Source of the DNA: Sphingobacteriia bacterium RIFOXYC2_FULL_35_18 | Lineage (GTDB): Bacteria > Bacteroidota > Bacteroidia > Chitinophagales > Chitinophagaceae | DNA length: 64,000 bases | Direction of reading: 5' to 3' | Assembly (NCBI GenBank): GCA_001829005.1 | Contig: MIAG01000004.1 | Coordinates: 124,001 to 188,000, forward strand | Shown here: positions 34,869-46,143 of the stretch, in pieces | How the letters are laid out: each line of letters opens with the position of its first letter | How positions within the stretch are numbered: the stretch's first letter is position 1 | Position numbers and translations under genes: made by a program | Notes under the pieces: model-generated | The model's input: only the letters and a program-made list of their open reading frames with translations | What the model was told of the DNA's origin: nothing | The model's database searches: none

Positions 34869-37421
34869 CTATCTAATTAAATTTCCGAAGTAAATCGCAT
34901 TCATGAACATCTTAGAAGTTCCCAACCAAAAAGCCCTGAAATTAAGGTTGTCAACCATTGAAATAACCCTACCTCTTCCCATATTATCAACATTAATTGC
35001 CGCAGTATTTTTTACAACGTTCTTATACCCTCTATATAAATACCCGCTTTGCAAAGGTTGATCCGTATACATAACGGGAGAATCATATGCCCCATTGTTT
35101 TTATCCATAAATAAAGTATTCGATTTAAAAATGGTCACAGATGGATTGGTATAACCATAGCCCAGTGGGTGCGTTAAATCTACTTTTGCTTCAAACAGAG
35201 AACCAGCCATATCTTTTGCCCTGGTTTCATCAGAACGTAAATAATAAGGCAACTGTAAAGTCGTATCCCTTTTATCATCCCCAGATTTGAATAAGGTTTT
35301 GGTAAACCCATTGATTGACAGCCATTTGGTTGCATCTTCGGTAGCAATCAATGTGCCACCAGCTCCTATCCAATCTTTTAATTTATCCTGTGCATTTTTG
35401 TTCAAGTTATTATAAGAACCCGAAGGCATAATAATTACATTGTATCGATCTGCATTGATTGAACCAAAACGATCTACATCAACAATACTTACTGGAACAT
35501 TAAATCTAGTATCCATCAAATGCCAAATCTCCCCAACATCTGTAGCACTAGTTCCAACACCGCCAAACATCATTACAGAAGGCTTTTTCAAATGAACAAA
35601 ACTATTACTCCCTATATCAATTCCATCAGTTGCAAAACCAGAAGGCAATGCATAAGCATCTACGCCAGTTTCAGCAATGGCATCCTTAATAACTGCTTCA
35701 AGTGCATCAGCTCCCATTGATTGAATGCTTGTTGGTATAACAATTGTTCCATAATCAAAAGATTCCTCTTTGTTATTTACAAGCATCTTAAATAATTTGG
35801 TAGCAACTTTTGTTTTCACCCCTTTTTGTTGAAGCCTATACAATACTTTAGGACTATAATATTCATTCCATTTAATAGCGAAGGCATAGGCATTTTTTGA
35901 ACCATAAAAATTTGATTTCAAAGGTTCAATTGATACAAGCTTTGCATTGCTATATGAAACGGGAGTTTTTATTTCAGCATAAGGTAGCCCAAATGCCAAG
36001 GGCATTGTCCAAGCTGTAACATCGTAAAATAAACTGTCCTTATAATTAAATGTTTTTTCAAAAACGGTCTTAATGATTTTGAATTGTTTTTGTGCTGTTG
36101 GGATTATAAACGCCGAACCTGGTTTAAACGACTTTCCATCAATAGCCATTTCTGATTGAAGCGGATAAATATCTACCTCGTGTCTTAAAAGCATTTCAAT
36201 GAAAATATTGGTCTTCGCTTTATCCTTTGCATCCCCAAATACAAATGCTTTTACAGGGAAACTCTCTGCCTCTTTTATTGTTTCTTTAAAGAAACTTCGT
36301 TGATAATTCAACATCTGTTTTCTTAAACCATTTGCAGCTGCCAAAGTAGATAAAGTAGTAGTAAACTGATTTCGAATAGTAAATGGAAAACTTAATAAGC
36401 CATTCTCTGTCTCTTGAAGATGTCCACGGCTACTTGCTTGTTCAAATAAAATACCCACTGCTCCATTAATATCAGGATAAGTAGAACCCTTCCCATAATA
36501 AAAATCATCATAGCCTTCTTTTGTAAAATACATGGAACCAATACTGTCTAAGAATTTGGCATGGTAATTACCGATTGCAGCAGTTAATTCCTGATTTTTA
36601 AGTGGGGTATTCGGGTTTACTCTTGAAGGAACGCCTGGTTGAAAAAAGAAAGAAGAATTGCTACCCATTTCATGGTGATCCGTCAAAATATTGGGTTTCC
36701 ACTGATGGTATAAAGCCAATCGATTTCTACTTTCTTTGTGTTGGGCTGGTAACCAGTCGCGGTTTAAATCGAACCAATAATGATTGAATCTTCCGCCTGG
36801 CCAAACTTCATTAAATTCTCTTGCACTTGGATCGGCAACTGGAGTAAAACTCTTGTGCATATTTACCCAACTTGCAAAACGGTTTAATCCATCTGGATTA
36901 AAAGAAGGATCTAAAATAATAACGGTGTTTTTTAATAACGCATCCACAGCACTACCTTGTGCGGCAGCCAAATAATACATGGCTAATAGAGAAGCATTAG
37001 CACCACTGCTTTCATTGCCATGAATACTATAACCCATCCAAACCACCACAGGCATATCATCGGTATTCATTGAACTAGAATTATCTGGATTAGACAAAGC
37101 AAGATGTTGTAAGCGAATCTGCTCTAGTTTTTGGTGGTTCTCGGGAGATGTAATAATTAAAGCCAGTTGTTGACGTCCTTCATTGGTTAAACCCATCGGC
37201 TTCAACACCATTCTGTCTGAAGCTTGATCTACTGTTTTTGCATATTGGACCAATCGGTCATGTGTAACATGCCATTCCCCCACTTCATGACCAATTATAT
37301 TTGCAGGAGTAGGTATAGCATTATTGTATACCACGTTTTTAGGCAAATAATAAGAAAGGTCTTGAGACTGTGCAAAGTACCCAATCAATAAGAGGGCAAA
37401 AAATAGATTAAATTTCTTCAT
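34869..37421 (-). CDS. Secreted zinc carboxypeptidase (M14 family)
   Basis: An 850-residue exported peptidase. A signal peptide (MKKFNLFFALLLIGYFAQSQ) precedes the M14 domain, which has the zinc motif HxxE in GYSIHGNESSGANASLLAMY and the third ligand His in ILTDHHEMGSNSSFFFQPG. ILDPSFNPDGLNRFASW and RFNHYWFDLNRDW are also typical. The substrate-binding Arg and catalytic Glu are harder to place; AVGILFEQASSRG is a good candidate for the Glu. A long C-terminal region of about 450 residues includes a Rossmann-like segment (VMMFGGVGTSATDVG and VIIMPSGSYNNLN) of glutamine-amidotransferase-like type. The YafK-like gene follows 6 bp later. Confidence 0.9.
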   Translation of the reverse strand: MKKFNLFFALLLIGYFAQSQDLSYYLPKNVVYNNAIPTPANIIGHEVGEWHVTHDRLVQYAKTVDQASDRMVLKPMGLTNEGRQQLALIITSPENHQKLEQIRLQHLALSNPDNSSSMNTDDMPVVVWMGYSIHGNESSGANASLLAMYYLAAAQGSAVDALLKNTVIILDPSFNPDGLNRFASWVNMHKSFTPVADPSAREFNEVWPGGRFNHYWFDLNRDWLPAQHKESRNRLALYHQWKPNILTDHHEMGSNSSFFFQPGVPSRVNPNTPLKNQELTAAIGNYHAKFLDSIGSMYFTKEGYDDFYYGKGSTYPDINGAVGILFEQASSRGHLQETENGLLSFPFTIRNQFTTTLSTLAAANGLRKQMLNYQRSFFKETIKEAESFPVKAFVFGDAKDKAKTNIFIEMLLRHEVDIYPLQSEMAIDGKSFKPGSAFIIPTAQKQFKIIKTVFEKTFNYKDSLFYDVTAWTMPLAFGLPYAEIKTPVSYSNAKLVSIEPLKSNFYGSKNAYAFAIKWNEYYSPKVLYRLQQKGVKTKVATKLFKMLVNNKEESFDYGTIVIPTSIQSMGADALEAVIKDAIAETGVDAYALPSGFATDGIDIGSNSFVHLKKPSVMMFGGVGTSATDVGEIWHLMDTRFNVPVSIVDVDRFGSINADRYNVIIMPSGSYNNLNKNAQDKLKDWIGAGGTLIATEDATKWLSINGFTKTLFKSGDDKRDTTLQLPYYLRSDETRAKDMAGSLFEAKVDLTHPLGYGYTNPSVTIFKSNTLFMDKNNGAYDSPVMYTDQPLQSGYLYRGYKNVVKNTAAINVDNMGRGRVISMVDNLNFRAFWLGTSKMFMNAIYFGNLIR

Positions 37422-37464
37422 TACTAAGGATTTCTGCCGGTAAGTTACTGAAGAAAAATATTAT

Positions 37465-39128
<1,664 letters not shown>

Positions 39129-39158
39129 AAGGGTTACCTGCCGATGAACTTTAAATTA

Positions 39159-40154
39159 TTACCATTCCGCTCTGGCTGAGGGATTTACCGATAAAGGAAC
39201 AAATTGATTGCTTAAATATTTATGATAGCCTGTTATAGCAATCATAGCAGCATTGTCTGTACAAAAACTGAAGTCTGGAATAAATACTTGCCAGCCCTTT
39301 TTTTGACCCAATGAAATTAAACCTGTCCTTAACCCACTATTTGCGCTAACTCCACCTGCAATACATACCTGCTTTACATTGGTTTGGTTAACGGCTTTCA
39401 CCAACTTCTTTAATAAAATTTGCACAATAGTGTATTGTATGGAAGCACATAGGTCATTTCGATTCTCTAAAATAAACTCAGGAGTTTGCTTTTGCAAAAA
39501 ATATAAGACAGAAGTTTTTAATCCGCTAAAAGAGAAATTCAATTCAGGAATTTGAGGCTCTGCAAATTTAAATTTAAGTGGATCGCCTAATTGTGCATAT
39601 TGATCAATTAAAGGTCCTCCAGGGTAAGGCAGCCCCAATAATTTTGCCGTTTTATCAAATGCTTCACCAGCTGCATCATCAATTGTTTCTCCAATTACTT
39701 CTAGCTCTAAAGCAGACTTGGCCAACACAATTTGCGTATGTCCACCACTAACGGTTAAACACAAAAAGGGGAAACTGGGCTTTTCATCAGGAATTAAATT
39801 GGCCAATACATGCGCTTGCATATGGTGCACACCAATCAAAGGAACTCCCAATGATAAAGACAATGATTTTGCAAACTGTGTACCTACTAATAAACTTCCT
39901 ATTAATCCTGGAGCTTGAGTAAATGCAATTGCGTTTAAATCAGTTAAAGTTATCCCTGCGTTTTTGATTGCTTGATCTACAACAGGAACAATATTTTGCA
40001 TATGTGCCCTACTAGCTAGTTCTGGAACTACTCCCCCGTATTTTTCATGAACAGACTGAGAAGCGATGATATTGCTTAGTATCATTCCATCCTTACATAC
40101 TGCTGCGGCTGTTTCATCACAGGAAGATTCTATTGCCAGAATAGTTACGCTCAT
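39159..40154 (-). CDS. tsaD: tRNA N6-adenosine threonylcarbamoyltransferase TsaD
   Basis: Transfers the threonylcarbamoyl group to A37 of tRNAs that read ANN codons, working with TsaB/TsaE. The 331 residues begin ILAIESSCDETAAAVCKDG, have KYGGVVPELASRAHMQNI, the metal pair in GVHHMQAHVLAN, the ATP loop CLTVSGGHTQIVLA, and GEAFDKTAKLLGLPYPGGP. The C-terminal CIAGGVSANSGLR and FCTDNAAMIA are also present. It lies 12 bp downstream of the permease gene on the same strand but has its own candidate promoter. Confidence 0.96.
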   Translation of the reverse strand: MSVTILAIESSCDETAAAVCKDGMILSNIIASQSVHEKYGGVVPELASRAHMQNIVPVVDQAIKNAGITLTDLNAIAFTQAPGLIGSLLVGTQFAKSLSLSLGVPLIGVHHMQAHVLANLIPDEKPSFPFLCLTVSGGHTQIVLAKSALELEVIGETIDDAAGEAFDKTAKLLGLPYPGGPLIDQYAQLGDPLKFKFAEPQIPELNFSFSGLKTSVLYFLQKQTPEFILENRNDLCASIQYTIVQILLKKLVKAVNQTNVKQVCIAGGVSANSGLRTGLISLGQKKGWQVFIPDFSFCTDNAAMIAITGYHKYLSNQFVPLSVNPSARAEW

Positions 40155-40158
40155 TTAG

Positions 40159-40166
40159 CAAAAATA
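40159..40166 (-). promoter_or_regulatory. Candidate -7 element TATTTTTG upstream of tsaD
   Basis: Exact TAnnTTTG in the 12-bp gap before the tsaD ATG. If used, transcription would start at or next to the ATG, giving a leaderless message. No clear -33 box. Confidence 0.35.
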
Positions 40167-41414
40167 CTATTTAGTTCTGATGGCTACCACTGGATCCATT
40201 TTTGCAGCAATAGATGCTGGAATAATTCCCGCCAATACCCCTAAAACAATACAAATACTTAATCCTAAAATCACAATATTGGGTGCAATATAAATAGGAA
40301 AAGGAAGTACAGAACTCAACACCAACGACAAGAGCCAAACCAGTGTTAGCCCTACTAATCCCCCAATAATACATAGAAATGCACTTTCTAAAAGAAACTC
40401 TGTTAGTATGGTACTTTTTTTGGCCCCAATCGCTTTTTTAAGACCTATCTGACTGGTTCTTTCTCTTACTGTAACAAACATAATATTGGCAACTCCAAAA
40501 GCCCCAACAATTAAACTTAAACCCGCAATAGCCCAACCACCCGCAGTTACCTGTCCAAAGAATCCATTTACTTGTTCACTAAACATGGCTACATCATTGC
40601 AAGTGAAATTATCTTCTTGAGTAGGACTCAATTTTCTTAACTGACGCATTACTCCATTTAATTCATCTTGTAAAGCTGAAGAAGCAATCTTAGGTTTACC
40701 TTGAACAATAATATTTGGATTGCTCGTTTCAGGGCTATATACACTTGCAAAATATCGGTAAGGTACAATGGTACATTCATCGTAATTGAAACCCCCAATT
40801 AAACTTTGTCCTTGCTTTTTAATTACTCCAACAATATATATTTTTCTGCCACCATAAGAAATTTCCTTACCCACTGCTTTTTCTGCTTTCCCATATAACT
40901 CTTCGGCAACTTTATACCCTACAATACCTACTGCGGCCCCACGTAAAAAATCTGACTCAATTAAATATCGACCTTGTTCAATGTCAATCGTTTGAATGCT
41001 ATTGAATTCTGGTGTAACCCCATATAAACTGGTATTACTTAATATATTGTCTTCGTAACTGAAGTTCACATTTCTACTAACAAAGAATGCTGCAAAAGAT
41101 GCCAATTCGCTTTTTTGTTTTATTACATCTAACTCTTCAATTTTTACATTGGGTCTCTTCATATATTTCCACCAAGGATAATCAGGACCACCACCATAAT
41201 TCCATTTATCTATATAAATAGTATTACTACCTAAAGTTTTAATGTCATTTTGAACTTTTCTTTCTAAGCTGTCAACTGTAGCCAACACCCCAATGATGCA
41301 AAAAATGCCAATGGTTATGCCAAACAATGACAAGAAAGTTCTTAGCTTATTTACTCTCAGTTCCTGTAAAGCCATACGGAAGCTGTTCCATAAAATACTC
41401 AGTAATTTAACCAT
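40167..41414 (-). CDS. MacB/FtsX-type ABC transporter permease
   Basis: A 415-residue inner-membrane protein. The layout is that of MacB: a first membrane segment (LFGITIGIFCIIGVLATVDS), a large periplasmic MacB-PCD domain (about 45-275) and three C-terminal segments in the FtsX fold, with NIMFVTVRERTSQIGLKKAIGAKK between segments 2 and 3. This group drives export or signalling with a separate ATPase, which is not adjacent. I use the ATG at 41414; an upstream TTG gives two extra residues. A membrane-fusion protein gene is also not visible here. Confidence 0.88.
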   Translation of the reverse strand: MVKLLSILWNSFRMALQELRVNKLRTFLSLFGITIGIFCIIGVLATVDSLERKVQNDIKTLGSNTIYIDKWNYGGGPDYPWWKYMKRPNVKIEELDVIKQKSELASFAAFFVSRNVNFSYEDNILSNTSLYGVTPEFNSIQTIDIEQGRYLIESDFLRGAAVGIVGYKVAEELYGKAEKAVGKEISYGGRKIYIVGVIKKQGQSLIGGFNYDECTIVPYRYFASVYSPETSNPNIIVQGKPKIASSALQDELNGVMRQLRKLSPTQEDNFTCNDVAMFSEQVNGFFGQVTAGGWAIAGLSLIVGAFGVANIMFVTVRERTSQIGLKKAIGAKKSTILTEFLLESAFLCIIGGLVGLTLVWLLSLVLSSVLPFPIYIAPNIVILGLSICIVLGVLAGIIPASIAAKMDPVVAIRTK

Positions 41415-41579
41415 ACTCAAATGTACGGTTTATCAATACTCCCATACAGCTGTTTTTATGTAAACGGTTGAAAGCAATGTTCAAGTAGTCTGCAAAAATG
41501 ACCATATCAAATTCAACAGCTGAATAAAAGCCAATTTTCTCACAACCAAAGTCTTACCGTATTGTATATATAAATGAGT

Positions 41580-41587
41580 TAAATTTG
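41580..41587 (+). promoter_or_regulatory. Candidate -7 element TAAATTTG upstream of sdhC
   Basis: Exact TAnnTTTG match, 30 bp before the sdhC ATG, in the divergent gap between the permease gene and the sdh operon. A TTG at 41562 is nearer than the usual -33 spacing. Confidence 0.5.
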
Positions 41588-41617
41588 CGGAGATTTAACC
41601 AAATATAATCTTGCTAT

Positions 41618-42319
41618 ATGACCTGGAAACAAGTCTTTACATCGTCTGTCGGAAAAAAACTGGTTATGGGACTAACCGGTATCTCGTTGGTTTTGTTTTT
41701 AATTGTACATGCTGGAATCAATGCCTGCATCTTTGCAGATCTAGTTGACCCAGACGAAAATGGGGCCATGTTTAATAAGGCAGCCCATTTTATGGGTTCC
41801 ACCGTTTTAATCCGCATCATGGAAATCGGTTTGTTTGCAGGCATCCTATTACATATTTTCCAGGGCTACTTGTTAACCCTAGAGAATAAGCAAAAAAGAG
41901 CTGTAGGATATGCAGTTACTTATAAAGATGGTAGTAAGTGGTATAGTAGAAGCATGGGGCTTTTGGGCACATTGATTTTGATATTTTTAATCTTACACCT
42001 TTACCATTTTTGGGTTTCTGCTCGCTTCACCCATCAGGGATTAGATCCAGTTACTTACAATGGAATTGAAATGCACAATATGTTTGCTTTAATGAAGGCA
42101 ACATTTAGTGAATGGTGGATCATAGCTGTCTACAGTGCAGGCTGTATTTCATTGGCTTATCACCTAGCACATGGATTTCAAAGTGCATTCAGAACATTAG
42201 GAGTCTACAATAATAGATACACCCTTATGCTTACCAGCATAGGATATGCCTATTCAATCATTATTGCATTGGTATTTATTTTAATGCCAGTTAGTTTTAA
42301 AATGGGCTGGATAGGATAA
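41618..42319 (+). CDS. sdhC: Succinate dehydrogenase cytochrome b subunit (type B)
   Basis: A 233-residue membrane anchor with five segments that binds two haems b and passes electrons from SdhB to menaquinone, as in Bacillus and Wolinella-type enzymes. The haem ligand histidines are probably in LFLIVHAGIN, KAAHFMGSTV, LLHIFQGYLL and LHLYHFWVSARF, with SLAYHLAHGFQSAF near the end. It is the first gene of the sdhCAB operon; no separate SdhD is present, consistent with type B. Confidence 0.92.
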   Translation: MTWKQVFTSSVGKKLVMGLTGISLVLFLIVHAGINACIFADLVDPDENGAMFNKAAHFMGSTVLIRIMEIGLFAGILLHIFQGYLLTLENKQKRAVGYAVTYKDGSKWYSRSMGLLGTLILIFLILHLYHFWVSARFTHQGLDPVTYNGIEMHNMFALMKATFSEWWIIAVYSAGCISLAYHLAHGFQSAFRTLGVYNNRYTLMLTSIGYAYSIIIALVFILMPVSFKMGWIG

Positions 42320-42372
42320 TACAAGTACATGATCATTCAAGTATATTCAAATCATCATAAACCTTCGGATCT

Positions 42373-44346
42373 ATGTTAAATGCTAAAATTCCCTCTGGAC
42401 CATTAGAGAATAAGTGGGCTGATTACAAGGGACATTGCAAACTGGTAAACCCGGCCAATAAGCGGAAATTGGAAGTGATTGTTGTAGGTACAGGATTAGC
42501 CGGTGCTTCTGCAGCAGCTTCTTTGGGTGAATTGGGATATAAAGTAAAAGCATTTTGTTTTCAAGATTCTCCTCGTCGTGCACATTCAATTGCAGCTCAA
42601 GGAGGAATCAATGCAGCAAAGAATTATCAAAACGATGGAGACAGTGTATTCCGTCTATTTTATGATACTATTAAAGGAGGTGATTATCGTGCAAGAGAAG
42701 CCAATGTGCATCGCTTAGCTGAAGTGAGTACCAATATTATTGACCAGTGCGTTGCACAAGGGGTTCCATTTGCAAGAGAATATGGTGGCTTATTAAGCAA
42801 TCGTTCTTTTGGAGGAACACAGGTGCAAAGAACATTTTACGCTGCGGGTCAAACTGGTCAGCAATTATTGATTGGTGCTTATCAAGCATTGGAGCGTCAG
42901 GTAGCATTAGGCAATGTAACCATGTACAGCAGACACGAAATGTTGGAAGTGGTTACCATAGAAGGAAAAGCAAGAGGAATTATTGCACGTGATTTAGTGA
43001 GCGGACAACTGGAAAGACATTTTGGACACGCAGTATTGTTGTGTTCTGGAGGTTATGGAAACGTATTCTATTTATCAACCAACGCAATGGGTAGTAATGT
43101 AACCGCTGCTTGGAAAGCGCACAAAAAAGGAGCTGCTTTTGCTAATCCTTGTTTCACTCAAATTCACCCGACTTGTATACCAGTTAGTGGAGACCACCAA
43201 AGTAAATTAACCTTGATGTCTGAATCATTGAGAAATGATGGTAGAATTTGGGTTCCGAAAAAACAAAACGATACAAGAAAAGCAACTGATATACCAGAGG
43301 AAGAAAGAGATTATTATTTAGAAAGAAGGTATCCTGCTTTCGGTAACCTTGTACCAAGAGACGTTGCGTCTAGAGCTGCTAAAGAGCGTTGTGATGCGGG
43401 TTACGGGGTTGGTAGCAGCAAACAAGCTGTTTACTTAGACTATGCAGATGCCATTTTGAGATATGGTAAAATTGAAGCTGGAAAGCAAGGTAGATCCAAT
43501 GTATCGGAGGAAGAGATTATTGCAATGGGTAAAGAAGTGGTGAAGGCTAAATATGGTAACCTTTTCGATATGTATGAAAAGATTACAGGAGAGAATCCTT
43601 ACGAAGTTCCCATGCGTATTTACCCTGCAGTACACTATACCATGGGTGGTTTGTGGGTAGACTATGAATTGCAAACAACTGTTCCAGGATTATATGCATT
43701 GGGAGAAGCTAATTTTAGTGATCATGGAGCCAACCGTTTAGGGGCATCTGCATTAATGCAAGGTTTGGCAGATGGATACTTTGTAATCCCTTATACACTA
43801 GGGAATAACTTAGCCGACGAAATTTACAGTAAAGCCATAGAAACAACCCACCCTGCGTTTGAAGAAGCCGAAAAAGCGGTTAGTGATAGAATCAATCATT
43901 TGATGAATATCAAAGGAAAACAAACAGTAGAAAGTTTTCACAAGCGTTTGGGAAAAATCATGTGGGACAAATGTGGAATGGCTAGGAACAAAGAAGGCTT
44001 AGAACAAGCTATCAGAGAAATCCAGGCACTAAAGAAAGAATTTTGGAGCGATGTTAGAATTCCTGGGGAAGTAAATGAAATGAATACGGAATTAGACAAA
44101 GCAAACCGTGTAGCAGACTTTATTGAACTGGGTGAATTAATGTGTGTTGATGCATTAACTAGAGACGAAAGTTGTGGTGGACATTTCAGAGAAGAATTCC
44201 AAACACCTGAAGGAGAAGCTTTAAGAGACGACGCAGGTCATATGTATGTTTCTGCTTGGGAATTAAAAGGCGAACACCAATGGGAATTACATAAAGAGCC
44301 ATTGAACTACGAAGTAATTAAACCAACCCAGCGTAACTACAAATAA
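42373..44346 (+). CDS. sdhA: Succinate dehydrogenase flavoprotein subunit
   Basis: Oxidises succinate to fumarate on the cytoplasmic face of the membrane. The 657 residues start with a dinucleotide fold ([20 protein letters not shown]), then the FAD-attachment His71 in [12 protein letters not shown]. The substrate site includes [14 protein letters not shown] (His and Arg region) and [19 protein letters not shown], with [20 protein letters not shown] further on. Length and layout are those of the Bacteroidota/epsilon type-B flavoprotein. It sits 53 bp after sdhC and 41 bp before sdhB. Confidence 0.97.
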   Translation: MLNAKIPSGPLENKWADYKGHCKLVNPANKRKLEVIVVGTGLAGASAAASLGELGYKVKAFCFQDSPRRAHSIAAQGGINAAKNYQNDGDSVFRLFYDTIKGGDYRAREANVHRLAEVSTNIIDQCVAQGVPFAREYGGLLSNRSFGGTQVQRTFYAAGQTGQQLLIGAYQALERQVALGNVTMYSRHEMLEVVTIEGKARGIIARDLVSGQLERHFGHAVLLCSGGYGNVFYLSTNAMGSNVTAAWKAHKKGAAFANPCFTQIHPTCIPVSGDHQSKLTLMSESLRNDGRIWVPKKQNDTRKATDIPEEERDYYLERRYPAFGNLVPRDVASRAAKERCDAGYGVGSSKQAVYLDYADAILRYGKIEAGKQGRSNVSEEEIIAMGKEVVKAKYGNLFDMYEKITGENPYEVPMRIYPAVHYTMGGLWVDYELQTTVPGLYALGEANFSDHGANRLGASALMQGLADGYFVIPYTLGNNLADEIYSKAIETTHPAFEEAEKAVSDRINHLMNIKGKQTVESFHKRLGKIMWDKCGMARNKEGLEQAIREIQALKKEFWSDVRIPGEVNEMNTELDKANRVADFIELGELMCVDALTRDESCGGHFREEFQTPEGEALRDDAGHMYVSAWELKGEHQWELHKEPLNYEVIKPTQRNYK

Positions 44347-44387
44347 TCGTTTAAAAAGCATTGTTTAACTGAATTAATTTTACAATA

Positions 44388-45152
44388 ATGGAACATTATC
44401 ATATGAATCTAAACCTAAAAGTTTGGAGACAAAAAAACAGCAATACCAAAGGAGATTTTAAAACCTATCAAGTAAAAAATATTTCCTCTGAAATGAGTTT
44501 CTTGGAAATGTTCGATGTGTTAAACGAACAGCTCATCACCGAAGGTGAGGAACCTGTTGCATTTGACCATGATTGTAGAGAAGGTATCTGCGGAATGTGT
44601 TCTATGTATATCAATGGTAAACCACATGGACCTTGGCAAGCCAACACAACTTGTCAATTGCATATGCGTGCTTTTAAAGATGGAGATACTATTGTGGTAG
44701 AACCATGGAGAGCCAATGCATTCCCTGTAATTAAAGACCTAACAGTTAATAGAAGTGCATTTGACAGAATTATTCAAGCTGGTGGTTATATCAGTGTTAA
44801 TACTGGTAATGCCGTAGATGGTAATGCATTACCAATTAATAAAGACAATGCAGACAATAGCTTTGCAGCTGCCATGTGTATTGGATGTGGCGCTTGTGTT
44901 GCAGCATGTAAAAACAGTTCTGCAATGCTTTTCTTAAGTGCGAAAGTGAGCCATTTAGCATTGTTACCTCAAGGAGAGCCAGAGCGAAAGTCACGCGTTA
45001 TGAATATGGTGGCACAAATGGATAAAGAAGGATTTGGTGCTTGTACCAATACTGGCGCTTGTGAAGCAACTTGCCCTAAAGAAATTTCATTAACCAATAT
45101 CGCACGTTTAAATTCAGAATACTTAGGTGCTAGTTTAAGTGCAGACAAATAA
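44388..45152 (+). CDS. sdhB: Succinate dehydrogenase iron-sulfur subunit
   Basis: A 254-residue electron carrier with three clusters. The [2Fe-2S] site is [16 protein letters not shown] with a further Cys in NTTCQLHM. The first ferredoxin motif is [14 protein letters not shown] and the second [15 protein letters not shown]. The start at 44388 ([13 protein letters not shown]) is used; an internal ATG at 44403 is possible. It is the last gene of the operon and is followed by a strong hairpin. Confidence 0.97.
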   Translation: MEHYHMNLNLKVWRQKNSNTKGDFKTYQVKNISSEMSFLEMFDVLNEQLITEGEEPVAFDHDCREGICGMCSMYINGKPHGPWQANTTCQLHMRAFKDGDTIVVEPWRANAFPVIKDLTVNRSAFDRIIQAGGYISVNTGNAVDGNALPINKDNADNSFAAAMCIGCGACVAACKNSSAMLFLSAKVSHLALLPQGEPERKSRVMNMVAQMDKEGFGACTNTGACEATCPKEISLTNIARLNSEYLGASLSADK

Positions 45153-45191
45153 AAGAGCTTACTTATTCGTACAGTTCATTAAAAAAAATTG

Positions 45192-45224
45192 GTCCCGGTT
45201 GCGAATGCAAGCCGGGACTTTTTT
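45192..45224. terminator. Bidirectional intrinsic terminator between sdhB and the kinase-like gene
   Basis: GTCCCGGTTGC pairs with GCAAGCCGGGAC (one bulged G) around a GAAT loop, followed by TTTTTT on the plus strand and preceded by AAAAAAAA. It can stop transcription from both converging genes. Confidence 0.85.
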
Positions 45225-45241
45225 GCTATAACAATCCCCTA

Positions 45242-46051
45242 TTATCGCCTAATTAAATTACCTGTTTTAGACACCATATGGTGTATGGCATTGTCCAAAT
45301 CTTTTGCTGAATTTTGTATGCCGTCCATTACCAATGAATGTGTATCTGGATCATTTGGAACATCTCTCATTAAAGCAGCTAACCCTAAAATATTACTCAA
45401 TGGAGCACGTACTGTATGAGAACTCATGAATGCAATTTCTCTTAAATATCCATTTTGTTCTCTAATCATTTGCTCTTGGTGCTTTGCTTTATTTCGCTCA
45501 TTCACTAAACTCTCATAAACTTGTCTTTCAAAATAAATACCGATATACGCAAATACAGCACATAAAACAACAACCGCTATAGCATTGGTTGTAAACATTT
45601 TTGAATAAATATCAGCTGTGATATTTTGCCAGTTACTTTTTTCGGGTATAAACAAAATTGACAATGAAAAACTTAATACACTAATTACAAAATATCCAAT
45701 TACTTCCCCTTTGTATTCTCTGGTGTTTCCCAGCATAAAAACCAACGCAAAAATAGTAGGGATGATAAACAGATAACCTCCAGCATCTAGTCCTTCCACC
45801 ATTGTAATGCAACTCAAAAAGAAATTAATGGTAACCACCAAACTTGCATTCTTATATTTACTATATCCGAGATAGTCTAAAAACATAATCACACCAATAG
45901 CGGCCGCAAAACTATAGAGTATATATGCAGACAACCATAATCCCCTAGAATGGTTTATTACCCCTGTACCTAGAATTACCGTTAATGCTACGGCACCAAA
46001 ATAAATCAACCTGCGTGATGCTGCTCTTTGTTTAGAAATAATTGCTACCAT
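45242..46051 (-). CDS. Membrane protein with a histidine-kinase dimerisation domain but no ATPase domain
   Basis: A 269-residue protein with six hydrophobic segments (about residues 13-175), then a coiled region (ESLVNERNKAKHQEQMIREQ) and a HisKA-type domain with the phosphoacceptor H212 in FMSSHTVRAPLSNILGLAAL. It ends at residue 269 (HHMVSKTGNLIRR) with no HATPase domain. There is no room for one downstream: the terminator and the sdhB end follow within 90 bp, and no frame continues the kinase. It therefore cannot phosphorylate itself. It could act as a phosphorylated relay or scaffold for another kinase, or be a degraded kinase; this is inference. Confidence 0.75.
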   Translation of the reverse strand: MVAIISKQRAASRRLIYFGAVALTVILGTGVINHSRGLWLSAYILYSFAAAIGVIMFLDYLGYSKYKNASLVVTINFFLSCITMVEGLDAGGYLFIIPTIFALVFMLGNTREYKGEVIGYFVISVLSFSLSILFIPEKSNWQNITADIYSKMFTTNAIAVVVLCAVFAYIGIYFERQVYESLVNERNKAKHQEQMIREQNGYLREIAFMSSHTVRAPLSNILGLAALMRDVPNDPDTHSLVMDGIQNSAKDLDNAIHHMVSKTGNLIRR

Positions 46052-46143
46052 AAATCTTGTTTAACAGCTTATATACGATAAATAATTTCTTTCGGTTTTA
46101 TATGGCGGTTTTTAATTATTTTTCATTTGAAATCGAACAAATC

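Noticed and set aside
45153..45241. A frameshifted HATPase domain downstream of the kinase-like gene
   Set aside because: The gap contains a terminator and no kinase motifs in any frame; sdhB begins to be encoded right after.
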